This document shows positions 17,680 through 25,293 of a stretch of 41,572 nucleotides of DNA, one piece after another. Each line of letters begins with the position of its first letter. Position 1 is the stretch's first letter. The stretch is taken from the NCBI GenBank assembly GCA_009773515.1, contig WSXX01000042.1, forward strand, positions 1-41,572. Reading direction: 5' to 3'. The notes below the pieces were generated by a model. The model was given only the letters and a program-made list of their open reading frames with translations, was not told the DNA's origin and did not search any database. This stretch comes from Bacteroidota bacterium (lineage in GTDB: Bacteria > Bacteroidota > Bacteroidia > Bacteroidales > Lentimicrobiaceae). The position numbers and the translations under genes were made by a program.

Positions 17680-17708
17680 CATGTTGAATTATAATACTTC
17701 ACGGGACA

Positions 17709-18389
17709 ATGAAGAATAAACTACCTTTTTTACTCTTTTTACTCATCATAACTACATTTCAGTATGCAGCAGCACAGCGTATTATGGGTGCAGCAATTTT
17801 CGGCGTTAATGCTTCGCAGGTTGACGGAGATGAAGTTTACGGATATAAGAAATTCGGGTTTAACACAGGTTTATCTGCCATTGTACCGTTTAATGACAAA
17901 TGGGCTGTAAGCATTGAAAATGTTTACAGTGAAAAGGGAGCACATCAGCGTCGTAAATACCTTGATTCGCTTGATGGTTCTTATGATCTTAAACTTAATT
18001 ATCTGGAAGTGCCTGTTTTATTGCACTTTACCGATAAGGACATTGTTACTTTTGGCGCCGGCATGTCATGGAGCCGTTTGGTAAAAGTGTCGGAACAACG
18101 CAATAGTATTGAGATGCCGGCCACAACCCTTGAGAGCGGAATTTACAACAGTTCTGATATTAATTTATTGCTGGATATCCGTTTCAGGGTTTTTGAGCGA
18201 CTGCGGTTTAATGCACGGTACGCTTATTCTCTGAGTCCGATTGCAACGCGCGAAGTTGTGGATTCCAAAACCGGGCGGCCAAATATACGAGATCAATACA
18301 ATGGTTTGTTTTCGTTCAGGTTGATTTATGTTTTTAATGAACGTTACAGCCGCGAAAACCGTCGGCAAAGCTCCCAGCCGCAGATATAA
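17709..18389 (+). CDS. Outer-membrane beta-barrel protein (PorT/OMP_b-brl-like)
   Basis: A 226-residue protein with a signal peptide at 1-22 (YAAAQ|R). The mature part has alternating polar/hydrophobic strands typical of an 8- to 10-stranded outer-membrane barrel: GAAIFGVNASQVDGD at the start, FNTGLSAIVPF, LNYLEVPVLLHF (a hallmark of this family) and YNGLFSFRLIYVF near the end. Family members sit in the outer membrane of Bacteroidota, often with unknown roles; PorT itself is a T9SS component. The C-terminus continues with a basic, polar tail after the last strand. A specific function cannot be assigned. Confidence 0.8.
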   Translation: MKNKLPFLLFLLIITTFQYAAAQRIMGAAIFGVNASQVDGDEVYGYKKFGFNTGLSAIVPFNDKWAVSIENVYSEKGAHQRRKYLDSLDGSYDLKLNYLEVPVLLHFTDKDIVTFGAGMSWSRLVKVSEQRNSIEMPATTLESGIYNSSDINLLLDIRFRVFERLRFNARYAYSLSPIATREVVDSKTGRPNIRDQYNGLFSFRLIYVFNERYSRENRRQSSQPQI

Positions 18390-18471
18390 ACACCAACCTG
18401 TTTATTTAAATCATTTTGTGAGACTTAGTGTCTTCGTGGCAGATTTTTTAGTTAAACTGGACAATAATGTT

Positions 18472-18807
18472 TCAAAAAATCAGATGCATTTTACTTCTGT
18501 TCTTCCAGCCGATGTCGTATCTGTTTTCAACAAAAAAAATCAGCAGATCAGCATCATATCTACTTTCTGAAAACCAGATCTTTTTGTCAGCATTATACTT
18601 GTTATCAACAAAAAACCAGCGTCCATCGGTATCGGTATCATACTGACTGTCAACTTTATAAACCAGTAAATCGGCATCGTAGCGGTTGCTGACAACAAAG
18701 ACTTTAAAGTCGGCATCATAACGGCTCTGGCAGGAGAAAATCTTTTGGGCTGATGCAATCACTGTTAACATCACCAATGAAAATATCAGGAGTAATTTCC
18801 TTTTCAT
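18472..18807 (-). CDS. Small exported protein of decapeptide YDAD-type repeats (DUF6150-like)
   Basis: A 111-residue protein. The frame stays open upstream, but the start at 18807 is preferred because it gives a clean signal peptide (1-21, ASAQ) and avoids overlapping the next gene. The mature part is about six units of 11-14 residues with the pattern (S/N)xYDADxxVFxV: SRYDADFKVFVV, NRYDADLLVYKV, NKYNADKKIWFS, SRYDADLLIFFV and NRYDIG. Short proteins made only of such units belong to a domain of unknown function (DUF6150, recognised from memory). The alternating aromatic and acidic spacing suggests a small beta-solenoid or repeated beta-hairpins in the periplasm. It lies 67 bp behind the 18875 gene on the same strand. 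Confidence 0.75.
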   Translation of the reverse strand: MKRKLLLIFSLVMLTVIASAQKIFSCQSRYDADFKVFVVSNRYDADLLVYKVDSQYDTDTDGRWFFVDNKYNADKKIWFSESRYDADLLIFFVENRYDIGWKNRSKMHLIF

Positions 18808-18874
18808 ACGGATAGATTTAGCACTGTTTATCTCTTGATCAGCAACAAAAGATGTGCCATGCGCTGCGTCGAAA

Positions 18875-19426
18875 TCAGAACTTATAGCTGATACCTCCGT
18901 AAAGCCGCATGGCATCTGCTGATAGTTCCGTATAGAAGGCAAAGTTTGGGGAAAGAAAGTATCTAATACCCAGATAACCATCTGAATACATTCCTTCATA
19001 TCCATTGATGGTTGATTCCATTTCAGGTTTATAACCATCAAAATAATAACCGATTTTATAACCCAAATAGGTGTCGAGTCTGGGAACGAGGATAAAATGG
19101 ATGTTTATCGGAACTGCAAGGCCAAACACGCCGTAATTATTTCCGTTGCCCGGCTGATGCCTCAGATATTTGGCGTTAAGTCCAGTTGATAGGAATAACT
19201 TACTTTTATTGTAAAATAGATACTCAAATCCTGCTCTGAAAGGTACTCCTTCCCATGTTATTGCATCACTAACCGGTTTGGCCATTTTCACGGCCTGGAT
19301 ATCCATGCTCAGAAGCATATCACCTTTTATGAAGGTATCCGGATTATTGGTGGCATTGGTTGACTGTTGACTTTTGGCTGAGATCAGCGTAACAGATAGC
19401 AGAAAGATAAGTAGTAGCCTTTTCAT
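18875..19426 (-). CDS. Small outer-membrane beta-barrel-like protein
   Basis: A 183-residue exported protein. The signal peptide is about residues 1-19 (LISAKSQ). The mature sequence alternates in the manner of membrane beta strands (FRAGFEYLFY, LFLSTGLNAKYL, GLAVPINIHFIL, TYLGYKIGYYF). It ends in GGISYKF with a terminal Phe, the usual signal for outer-membrane barrel assembly. I recognise no specific family. It probably forms a short operon with the repeat protein at 18472-18807. Confidence 0.7.
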   Translation of the reverse strand: MKRLLLIFLLSVTLISAKSQQSTNATNNPDTFIKGDMLLSMDIQAVKMAKPVSDAITWEGVPFRAGFEYLFYNKSKLFLSTGLNAKYLRHQPGNGNNYGVFGLAVPINIHFILVPRLDTYLGYKIGYYFDGYKPEMESTINGYEGMYSDGYLGIRYFLSPNFAFYTELSADAMRLYGGISYKF

Positions 19427-19478
19427 AATTTATTTTTCACCAGCGAATATAAGAAACATTATTATGCTTGATATTACT

Positions 19479-19486
19479 TATTTTTG
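19479..19486 (+). promoter_or_regulatory. Candidate -7 element (TATTTTTG)
   Basis: It lies 25 bp before the ATG of the lipoprotein gene at 19512 and matches TAnnTTTG. The divergent gene at 18875-19426 starts 53 bp away on the other side. Confidence 0.4.
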
Positions 19487-19511
19487 TCAATAGTTAGTAA
19501 CAACATCAGCT

Positions 19512-19895
19512 ATGCAAAACAAAAGTTCTTTATTTATTCTACTCTTAACTTGTCTCTTTCTTGTAATCCATAGTTGCCAAAAAGATGAAGAAGAAGTGAT
19601 TAATGAAACATTGGATATGAACCAGTTATACGAATATGATCTTGGATCGTTTGGTGATGAAGAAGGCGCATCTATCGCAAAACAGGCTTTGCATTATAAG
19701 GTCAGTGAAATCGGGCAATATGATACTTCAATCTATACAGGAAAATTAAAATATACTTACATCCCCGCATTGGACTATGCCGGAAATGACGAAGTGACTA
19801 TAATATCCTCCAGAGGATCTGATGGTTCCGGATCAGGACCTGGATCAAAGAATCGTGAATACAAGACAAGAATCAGGTTCACTATTAATGAGTAG
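19512..19895 (+). CDS. Small lipoprotein of unknown function
   Basis: A 127-residue protein with a lipoprotein signal ending VIHSC (Cys22). An acidic stretch, QKDEEEVINE, follows and may be a surface-export signal as seen in Bacteroidota lipoproteins. The C-terminal half is beta-rich (KLKYTYIPALDYAGNDEVTII), resembling the last strands of an Ig-like or cadherin-like domain. It ends in a Gly/Ser linker and a strand (TRIRFTINE). I recognise no family. Confidence 0.6.
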   Translation: MQNKSSLFILLLTCLFLVIHSCQKDEEEVINETLDMNQLYEYDLGSFGDEEGASIAKQALHYKVSEIGQYDTSIYTGKLKYTYIPALDYAGNDEVTIISSRGSDGSGSGPGSKNREYKTRIRFTINE

Positions 19896-19959
19896 GTATA
19901 TTGAAGGTCATTGAACAACTACCTTGAATGACTTTGAACTATTAAAAATTCTTCCTTGT

Positions 19960-20667
19960 TCAGGATAACTTCAGGTAAAAGCTTTCCGTCAGATCTATAT
20001 ACTCTTGAGTATATTTTCCGCTGAGATCCCTTATTGTGAGTGTGGCGGTTTCCATATTTTTTACTGGTTTCTTGGTAAATTCCAGAAGTATTCTGTTAGG
20101 CTCTTTGCCCTGTTTTGGGATGATAATCATTTGCCTTTTTATACTTAGTGAACTTTCCGCTGCCAGACTTATCAGTATCTGGCTGTCGGCAAATGGAAAT
20201 ACCACAGAAAGCTTTCCAGAATCTGTGAGCAGCAGGGAGCTGAGTTCTACCAATGACTTTAATGGCAATTCATCGGTGTGTCTTGCTGTGTTTCTGCCGT
20301 TATCGGCTGATTTAAGTGAGTTTATAAAATATGGTGGATTGGTAATCAGATGGTCAAATTTAATGTTTACCGTTTCTGAAAAATTCTGAAGACTGATATG
20401 CTGAACTTGAAGACGCACCGCCCACGGTGATTGTTTGAAATTCTCCTCAGCCTGAATTACCGATGCTTCGTGAATATCGATGGCTGTAATTTCGCCTTCA
20501 GATCGCTGTGCAGTCATCAGCGCCAGCAATCCGCAGCCGGTTCCGATATCAAGTATCTGCTGACTTTTCTCAACATCTGCCCATGCGCCCAGCAAAACCG
20601 AATCGGTTCCGACTTTCATCGCGCACAAAGCATCATCAACGCTGAATTGTTTGAAGTTAAATGACAT
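19960..20667 (-). CDS. trmN6: tRNA1(Val) adenine-37 N6-methyltransferase
   Basis: A 235-residue cytoplasmic enzyme of the YfiC/TrmN6 family that methylates A37 of tRNA-Val1. The N-terminus FKQFSVDDALCAMKVGTDSV is characteristic. It is followed by SAM motif I (LDIGTGCGLLALM, about 40-51), the acidic AIDIHEASV and the catalytic NPPY motif at about 110. C-terminal strands end in FYLKLS. It stands alone on its strand. A TATATTTG element lies upstream. Confidence 0.93.
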   Translation of the reverse strand: MSFNFKQFSVDDALCAMKVGTDSVLLGAWADVEKSQQILDIGTGCGLLALMTAQRSEGEITAIDIHEASVIQAEENFKQSPWAVRLQVQHISLQNFSETVNIKFDHLITNPPYFINSLKSADNGRNTARHTDELPLKSLVELSSLLLTDSGKLSVVFPFADSQILISLAAESSLSIKRQMIIIPKQGKEPNRILLEFTKKPVKNMETATLTIRDLSGKYTQEYIDLTESFYLKLS

Positions 20668-20694
20668 ACTAATCGAATGAACCTAAAATTTGGT

Positions 20695-20702
20695 CAAATA
20701 TA
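20695..20702 (-). promoter_or_regulatory. Candidate -7 element for trmN6 (TATATTTG on minus strand)
   Basis: The plus strand reads CAAATATA, 28 bp before the trmN6 start. It matches TAnnTTTG. Confidence 0.4.
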
Positions 20703-20723
20703 CATGTTTGTTGATTACCGGAA

Positions 20724-20814
20724 GTCAGAGGTCAGATGTCAGATGTCAGATGTCGGATGTCAGATGTCAGTAGTCGGATGTCGGATGTTGGATGTCAGAT
20801 GTCAGTAGTCGCCT
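20724..20814. repeat. Heptamer tandem array (GTCAGAT type)
   Basis: Twelve consecutive 7-bp units from 20724 to 20807 (GTCAGAG, GTCAGAT x3, GTCGGAT, GTCAGAT, GTCAGTA, GTCGGAT x2, GTTGGAT, GTCAGAT, GTCAGTA), then one decayed unit. Variants keep the period exactly. The rest of the 403-bp gap 20668-21070 holds a palindromic GCCTGCC/GGCAGGC segment, another heptamer array and an 8-bp CTCCTTGT-type array. There is no gene. Confidence 0.92.
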
Positions 20815-20980
20815 GTCTCTGGAGCCTGCCCGACTGCGCCAGGCAGGCAGGCATGAAGCGATAACGAGAGAAGTCGGATTTTATGAAGTATGGAATTGGA
20901 AACCAACCTGACCAAATCAGCCTGGTATTTGAAATTGTCAGAGTTCAGTCGGGCAGCCTGCCAGACGTTGGTCTGGGTTA

Positions 20981-21020
20981 GAATTTAGAATTTAGAAATT
21001 AGAAATTAGAAATTGGAAAT
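20981..21020. repeat. Heptamer tandem array (GAAATTA type)
   Basis: Units GAATTTA x2, GAAATTA x2, GAAATTG and a partial unit follow a strict 7-bp period. The sequence is unrelated to the GTCAGAT array 170 bp away, yet the period is the same. Confidence 0.85.
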
Positions 21021-21070
21021 CCCACCCCCATCTCCTTGTCTCCTTGTCTCCCAGTCTCCATGTCCCCTCT

Positions 21071-21682
21071 TCAGCATCCTCCTGCCGCCTTCACCACCTT
21101 CACCCCCTGCGGAATTGAACCAGTAGCTGAACTGCTTTTTGCGCCTGAAGGTTCACCTTTGAAATAGCGGTTGTAATCAAAACGGGCTTTCTCTGTGTGG
21201 GTTTCAGCTTTACGCGGATCAAAAGCTTTTAAAACTGATTCATCGTTATAGGAAATGCTGTTTGATGCAACTTTCAGGTTTTTGACTCCTTTGGACAACA
21301 AAAGCTGGCCTGCCATCATAGCCTGAGATTCTTCGGTTCCGAATAAAAGTATTTTATCTGATTTTTTCAGAAGCGACAGATTCTCTTTTTCGAGCAGTGA
21401 TTTAAACGGAATGTGAAGAATTTCAACACTGCCTGAAATGTTGAGCGTGGGCGCATCGCCAAGATCTACAAGAGTGTATTCTGACAAGCTGCCATCACTT
21501 TTCATCTGTTTCAGATCAACCGGCAAAACCAGTACATCTTCGCTGAGCATTTGCTGTTGAACCTGCTCATTGGTGAGTGAGTAATCGGGAGCGATCCATC
21601 CCTGAACCAACATCACCACAATAAGGGTGAGTACAAACGCCAGGGCGGCATTGGTGAGCATTTTATCGTTGATTTTTTCCAT
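21071..21682 (-). CDS. Membrane-anchored rhodanese-like protein without catalytic Cys, ending in Gly-Gly-Cys
   Basis: A 203-residue, last gene of the sulfur operon. Residues about 10-30 form one transmembrane anchor. Residues about 65-140 follow the rhodanese pattern (YTLVDLGDAP, ILHIPF), but the loop that should hold the catalytic cysteine reads LLFGTEESQ, with Gly115 at the Cys position. A flexible Lys/Ser/Gly/Ala tail of about 40 residues leads to KAAGGC at the very C-terminus. C203 is the only cysteine in the protein. This suggests the terminal Cys, not a rhodanese Cys, carries sulfur. The role as a persulfide or thiosulfonate carrier is inferred from this and from the operon. Confidence 0.75.
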   Translation of the reverse strand: MEKINDKMLTNAALAFVLTLIVVMLVQGWIAPDYSLTNEQVQQQMLSEDVLVLPVDLKQMKSDGSLSEYTLVDLGDAPTLNISGSVEILHIPFKSLLEKENLSLLKKSDKILLFGTEESQAMMAGQLLLSKGVKNLKVASNSISYNDESVLKAFDPRKAETHTEKARFDYNRYFKGEPSGAKSSSATGSIPQGVKVVKAAGGC

Positions 21683-21748
21683 GATTTATTTTTTTGAAGT
21701 TGACAATGTATAGTTTGCACTTCAGGAATTCATTTTCAGATTTAAAGA

Positions 21749-22975
21749 TTAGCACCCGCCTTTGCCTGCAACTGGCGGCTTAATATCAACCAATGTTCTT
21801 ACCGGAGATGGCTTTCCGCTGGTTTTTATTATTGCGCCTCCCTGTTCAAAGATTTCACCGGCTTTTACAAAGAACCGGTCTCTGAACTGTGACATTTCAT
21901 TGTTAACGAGGGAATCGCTTTCGTATTCGAAAACACCAGCAAAAAGGCCATTCAGTCCGTCTTTTAATACCATGCTGTTTTCAATGCCTGATCTTCTGGT
22001 CAGTAACCATGCCTGATCGGCTGCAGTTGAGCCGAAGCTGTAAAATACGATCCGGTTATCAGCATCAGCAAGCAGATTTTTGCTGGATTTATCAAGAATC
22101 TTTTCCAAAGGAATATTCACTGATCCGGGAAGACTGAAACGCAGAAAATCTGCCTGCGGCCTGACATCTACCAGCATAAAATCCATTTCACGTGGATGCA
22201 GAAGTTTGTAAGTAACTTCCTCAGCATCAATATACTGTTTGCCGGATGATGCTTCTTCAAGCAATGTTTGGGCATTGGTTTCATACCATTTGGCTTTGGG
22301 ACTTTCCGGAAGTATAAGAATAAGAATGGCAAGTCCGAACATTAATGCAAACGGAGCAGTATATGAAGGATGAAAAAGTCCGGCTTCTGATTTAAGTCCG
22401 TTTACCTTATCCTCAATTTTACGGGTGATTATAAATGCAAGCAGTGCTATCACAACGAGGAAGAATACAAACCAATCGCGTGACATACCCAGTGAGTCAT
22501 AAACAAAAATTCCGCCTAGGGCTGAGCCGTTGTAGAGGGGTTCAAATGTGTCGTAAAACTGTCCGAATACAAAGATTCCGCCCATCATTCCAACAATAAA
22601 AAGCATGGCATCAATCTTCCCGATAACAGCTGCTACCAGACTGGTTCCCGGGCAAAAGCCACCAAGAATAAACCCAACGCCCATAATTGCTCCACCAACA
22701 ATGGCCGACCACAGGAACGTAGGATTGATGTATATCATACTGTAATCAACCCAGCCGATATAACTGAATATCAGCAAACCAAGCGCAGCAGTTATTGCAG
22801 CAGTAAAAAATACGCGCAATACAACAAAGTCGTATCCGTAAAAAACACCAGCCAGCTTACGCGAAGTTGAAAAACCGGCCTGTTCGAGTACATAGCCGAA
22901 CCCCAGCCCTATGACAAAGGCGAAGAAGAGGTTCAGGTCAGGATTAACAAATCCCTGAGGAATTAAAGGTCCCAT
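21749..22975 (-). CDS. YeeE/YedE-type sulfur transporter half fused to a rhodanese-like domain, ending in Gly-Gly-Cys
   Basis: 408 residues from ATG 22975. The longer start at 23032 would overlap the upstream gene, so it is less likely. The N-terminal half has about six membrane helices with the YeeE/YedE signatures GFSTSRKLAGVFYG and GGFCPGTSL (Cys108), the conserved Cys that handles thiosulfate-type substrates in YeeE transporters. After further helices (to about 225), residues about 260-375 form a rhodanese-like domain (FMLVDVRPQADF, SLPGSVNIP). Its active-site loop reads FYSFGSTAADQ, with Ser313 instead of Cys. A linker ends VAGKGGC. Only two cysteines exist, the pore Cys108 and the terminal Cys408. 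This supports sulfur handover from pore to tail. The partner half is encoded 16 bp upstream. Confidence 0.85.
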   Translation of the reverse strand: MGPLIPQGFVNPDLNLFFAFVIGLGFGYVLEQAGFSTSRKLAGVFYGYDFVVLRVFFTAAITAALGLLIFSYIGWVDYSMIYINPTFLWSAIVGGAIMGVGFILGGFCPGTSLVAAVIGKIDAMLFIVGMMGGIFVFGQFYDTFEPLYNGSALGGIFVYDSLGMSRDWFVFFLVVIALLAFIITRKIEDKVNGLKSEAGLFHPSYTAPFALMFGLAILILILPESPKAKWYETNAQTLLEEASSGKQYIDAEEVTYKLLHPREMDFMLVDVRPQADFLRFSLPGSVNIPLEKILDKSSKNLLADADNRIVFYSFGSTAADQAWLLTRRSGIENSMVLKDGLNGLFAGVFEYESDSLVNNEMSQFRDRFFVKAGEIFEQGGAIIKTSGKPSPVRTLVDIKPPVAGKGGC

Positions 22976-22991
22976 AGTTTTACCGGTTTTA

Positions 22992-23516
22992 TTATTGAAT
23001 CCAAAGTTTTCTGAAAAAATACGCAACCACATATCCGGTCCCGAAAATGGCCATCATGGTTATAAATCCGGCGGCAGACAGATTTGCCATCCCGCTGAGG
23101 GCCGCGCCACTGGTGCATCCGCGACCGAACTGACTGCCGATCCCGAAAAGGAAACCACCGGCAACTGCAAAGCCAAGGCGCACATAGTTTGAAATCCGAG
23201 GGCCTTTATCTACTGAAAATCCGGCCCGACCCGACATAAAGCCTGAAAAAAATGCGCCTCCCAACATTCCCAGCGTTAAGTAAACCAGCCAGTTTTTCAT
23301 AGGGCGACCATCGCCTTCGGCAAAAAACGAAGCATAAAACGGATGATTGTTCGCATATTTGGGAGATATACTTCCAATGGTTTCAATAACCACACTTTTT
23401 ACTGCGCCGCTGGCACCCAGGCCGCGCCCGGTGATGAAAATAGCGGCAAGCAATACCAGTCCGAGTAAAAAGCCGGCCAGGTATGGATTCATATAAGGTT
23501 TGGGTTTCTGTTCCAT
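22992..23516 (-). CDS. YeeE/YedE-type sulfur transporter, other half
   Basis: 174 residues from ATG 23516. The track-longer start at 23534 would overlap the preceding gene. Four or so membrane helices carry the motif FGRGCTSGAALSG, the second conserved cysteine signature of the YeeE/YedE (thiosulfate uptake, TsuA-like) family. The sequence between, SGRAGFSVDKGPR, is also typical. In single-chain transporters both Cys motifs lie in one protein; here they are split between this gene and the next. The sole cysteine is the one in the GCTSG motif. It likely moves a reduced or partly oxidised sulfur species across the inner membrane. Confidence 0.87.
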   Translation of the reverse strand: MEQKPKPYMNPYLAGFLLGLVLLAAIFITGRGLGASGAVKSVVIETIGSISPKYANNHPFYASFFAEGDGRPMKNWLVYLTLGMLGGAFFSGFMSGRAGFSVDKGPRISNYVRLGFAVAGGFLFGIGSQFGRGCTSGAALSGMANLSAAGFITMMAIFGTGYVVAYFFRKLWIQ

Positions 23517-23527
23517 GATTTTGTTTT

Positions 23528-24607
23528 TTAGCAACCTCCGGCGGCTGATTTTACTTTGGTTGTTGATTTTCCGGTTTCAGGAGCTACTGATTGTCCGCTG
23601 GTAAAAGGAATGTCGTTTTTTTGTACGTCAGACCAATATCTTGGTGTACCCTGATCATTCTTTTCAAGGAATCCATGCATAAATCTGTTGGCTCCATAGA
23701 GGATTGAACGGGCATCGTAACCCAGCATTCTGAGATACGCCGTAGCATATGCGCTGTGATGTCCGTTAAAACAATAAACGACGATAGGCTTATCAGCAGG
23801 AAGTGTGAGCAATTGTTTGTCAACCGAAAGCGATTTGGTTGGAGCGTACCGGATTGCACCGGGTAAATGTCCGCTTTTTGAATAATGATCAGGCGAAACA
23901 TAAGCTACGATGAAATAGTCGGATGGATTTTTCATCACTTCCGCATATTCTATAAAAAATTGATTGCTTTCCTGCGAAAGCAGATTTCTTGCCTGAATTG
24001 AAGCAATTTCGTAGCCATTCCTGCCTTGTGTTGAAATTGCCGGTAGTGTGCTCTGTTGCGGATAAGCATGATTGACAGTGTCAACCGTTGCTTCAGGGTG
24101 GTTGCCGATTACACCGTCCCATCCTTTGGCAAGTTCAGCTTTCAGACTGCTAAGTCCGTAACGTACCGACCATGTATTGGTATTTCCGAGTAAACGCATT
24201 ATTCCGCTGACATAAGATGATAGTTGCCCCCGGTTGCATAGAAAGACAATACGCTCAAATGAGGATGCATCAATGTGTTTGCTGAAAAAATCAGGAACAT
24301 CGGCAGGCTGAATATTTATGGCTCCTTTGATGTGTCCGGCTGCAAATTCCTCTGCATTACGCAAGTCAATCACAAGAATATCCTTGTTATTCATTATTCC
24401 GATAAAAGCCGAAGCTGTCATCACGGCAGGAGTGCCCTCTGAGTTTATATAATTTCCGTTTTCAACGAAATAATCATACAAAACCTGCGTAGTATTTTCA
24501 TTTCCTGACGTTTCTGCACCGTTGTTCTCTTTGCTTCCGCAACTGCTTAGAAGAGATGCAATCAATGAAAACAATAAGACGGATATGATAATGGTTTTCT
24601 GTTTCAT
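23528..24607 (-). CDS. Double-rhodanese lipoprotein ending in Gly-Gly-Cys
   Basis: A 359-residue periplasmic lipoprotein (signal ending LLSSC, Cys23). Two rhodanese domains follow. The first (about 60-165) has IDLRNAEEFAAGHIKGAIN and active loop FLCNRGQLSS with Cys124. The second (about 200-315) has GHLPGAIRYAP and VYCFNGHHSA with Cys279. Both catalytic cysteines are intact, unlike the rhodanese-like domains of its two neighbours. A linker of about 40 residues ends KVKSAAGGC (Cys359). The protein thus has exactly four cysteines: lipid anchor, two rhodanese sites and tail. The start overlaps the cytochrome b stop (ATGA), so translation is coupled. The role is probably sulfane-sulfur transfer with the YeeE halves. 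Confidence 0.88.
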   Translation of the reverse strand: MKQKTIIISVLLFSLIASLLSSCGSKENNGAETSGNENTTQVLYDYFVENGNYINSEGTPAVMTASAFIGIMNNKDILVIDLRNAEEFAAGHIKGAINIQPADVPDFFSKHIDASSFERIVFLCNRGQLSSYVSGIMRLLGNTNTWSVRYGLSSLKAELAKGWDGVIGNHPEATVDTVNHAYPQQSTLPAISTQGRNGYEIASIQARNLLSQESNQFFIEYAEVMKNPSDYFIVAYVSPDHYSKSGHLPGAIRYAPTKSLSVDKQLLTLPADKPIVVYCFNGHHSAYATAYLRMLGYDARSILYGANRFMHGFLEKNDQGTPRYWSDVQKNDIPFTSGQSVAPETGKSTTKVKSAAGGC

Positions 24608-25281
24608 GATCCGGAGGTGTTTGTGTCAGTTTTTTCAGAATTAACATCATGTTCCGGTGAATCATCCTCATCTTCAAGCTCTTCCCATCCGGTAATCATT
24701 GCCTGAAGGTTTGAAGTGACAGTATGTCCGGTAGTAATAAGATAAAGGTGTACTGCAACAAACGACAGCAAAACAAAGGCACCTGCAGTATGCACCAGCG
24801 CGATTATTTCGAGATTGTCAATATTTATCATCGCAATTGAATCGCCTTGCGGATATCGATAGAACATAAACAACAATCCCGAAATTACCATTACCGGTAT
24901 TACCAGTAATTTAAGTCCCAGATAAACTAATCTTTGCAATGGATTCAGTTTGCTGATAACCGTTTTTCTGGTAGGGTGGGGGGCATTGCGGAATATCCCG
25001 AAAAGGTAAAACTCAGCCTGAGCTTTCAGGTTTTGTGTGGTAGGGATGTACTGTTTCCATTCTCCTGTGGTGATGTGCCAGAAAATGGCGAAAACAATCA
25101 ATATAATAAAGCCCCATGCAGCCTTGTTGTGAATATCAACGGCTGTTTCAAATCCAAAGAATTCGTAAGAACTGTGAATTTCAAACCCTGTGAATGCGAG
25201 CAGGAAGATAAGCAAGGCCTGATTCCAGTGCCAGAATCTTTCAAATCCCTGATAAACATATACTTTTTTGTGTTTGCTCAT
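24604..25281 (-). CDS. Cytochrome b561-type membrane subunit
   Basis: A 225-residue di-heme cytochrome b of the thiosulfate-reductase/formate-dehydrogenase/Ni-Fe-hydrogenase b-subunit type. Four membrane helices (about 20-36, 51-70, 117-141, 158-183) hold candidate heme ligands H18, H51, H69, H164, H178 and H186. The start FERFWHWNQALLI is typical. The C-terminal tail is acidic and cytoplasmic (EELEDEDDSPE). It lies 12 bp behind the octaheme cytochrome gene and would pass quinol electrons to it, or accept electrons from it. Confidence 0.9.
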   Translation of the reverse strand: MSKHKKVYVYQGFERFWHWNQALLIFLLAFTGFEIHSSYEFFGFETAVDIHNKAAWGFIILIVFAIFWHITTGEWKQYIPTTQNLKAQAEFYLFGIFRNAPHPTRKTVISKLNPLQRLVYLGLKLLVIPVMVISGLLFMFYRYPQGDSIAMINIDNLEIIALVHTAGAFVLLSFVAVHLYLITTGHTVTSNLQAMITGWEELEDEDDSPEHDVNSEKTDTNTSGS

Positions 25282-25293
25282 GATGTGTAAATT

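Noticed and set aside
18808-19041. N-terminal extension of the decapeptide-repeat gene
   Set aside because: It lies opposite in frame over the next gene, precedes a clean signal peptide and has no conserved features.
20724-20814. Possible CRISPR or iteron origin
   Set aside because: A 7-bp period without spacers fits a simple tandem array; no replication initiator gene is near.
22976-23032. Longer start for the YeeE-rhodanese gene
   Set aside because: It would overlap the preceding gene by 41 bp; the ATG at 22975 gives normal operon spacing and a normal N-terminus.
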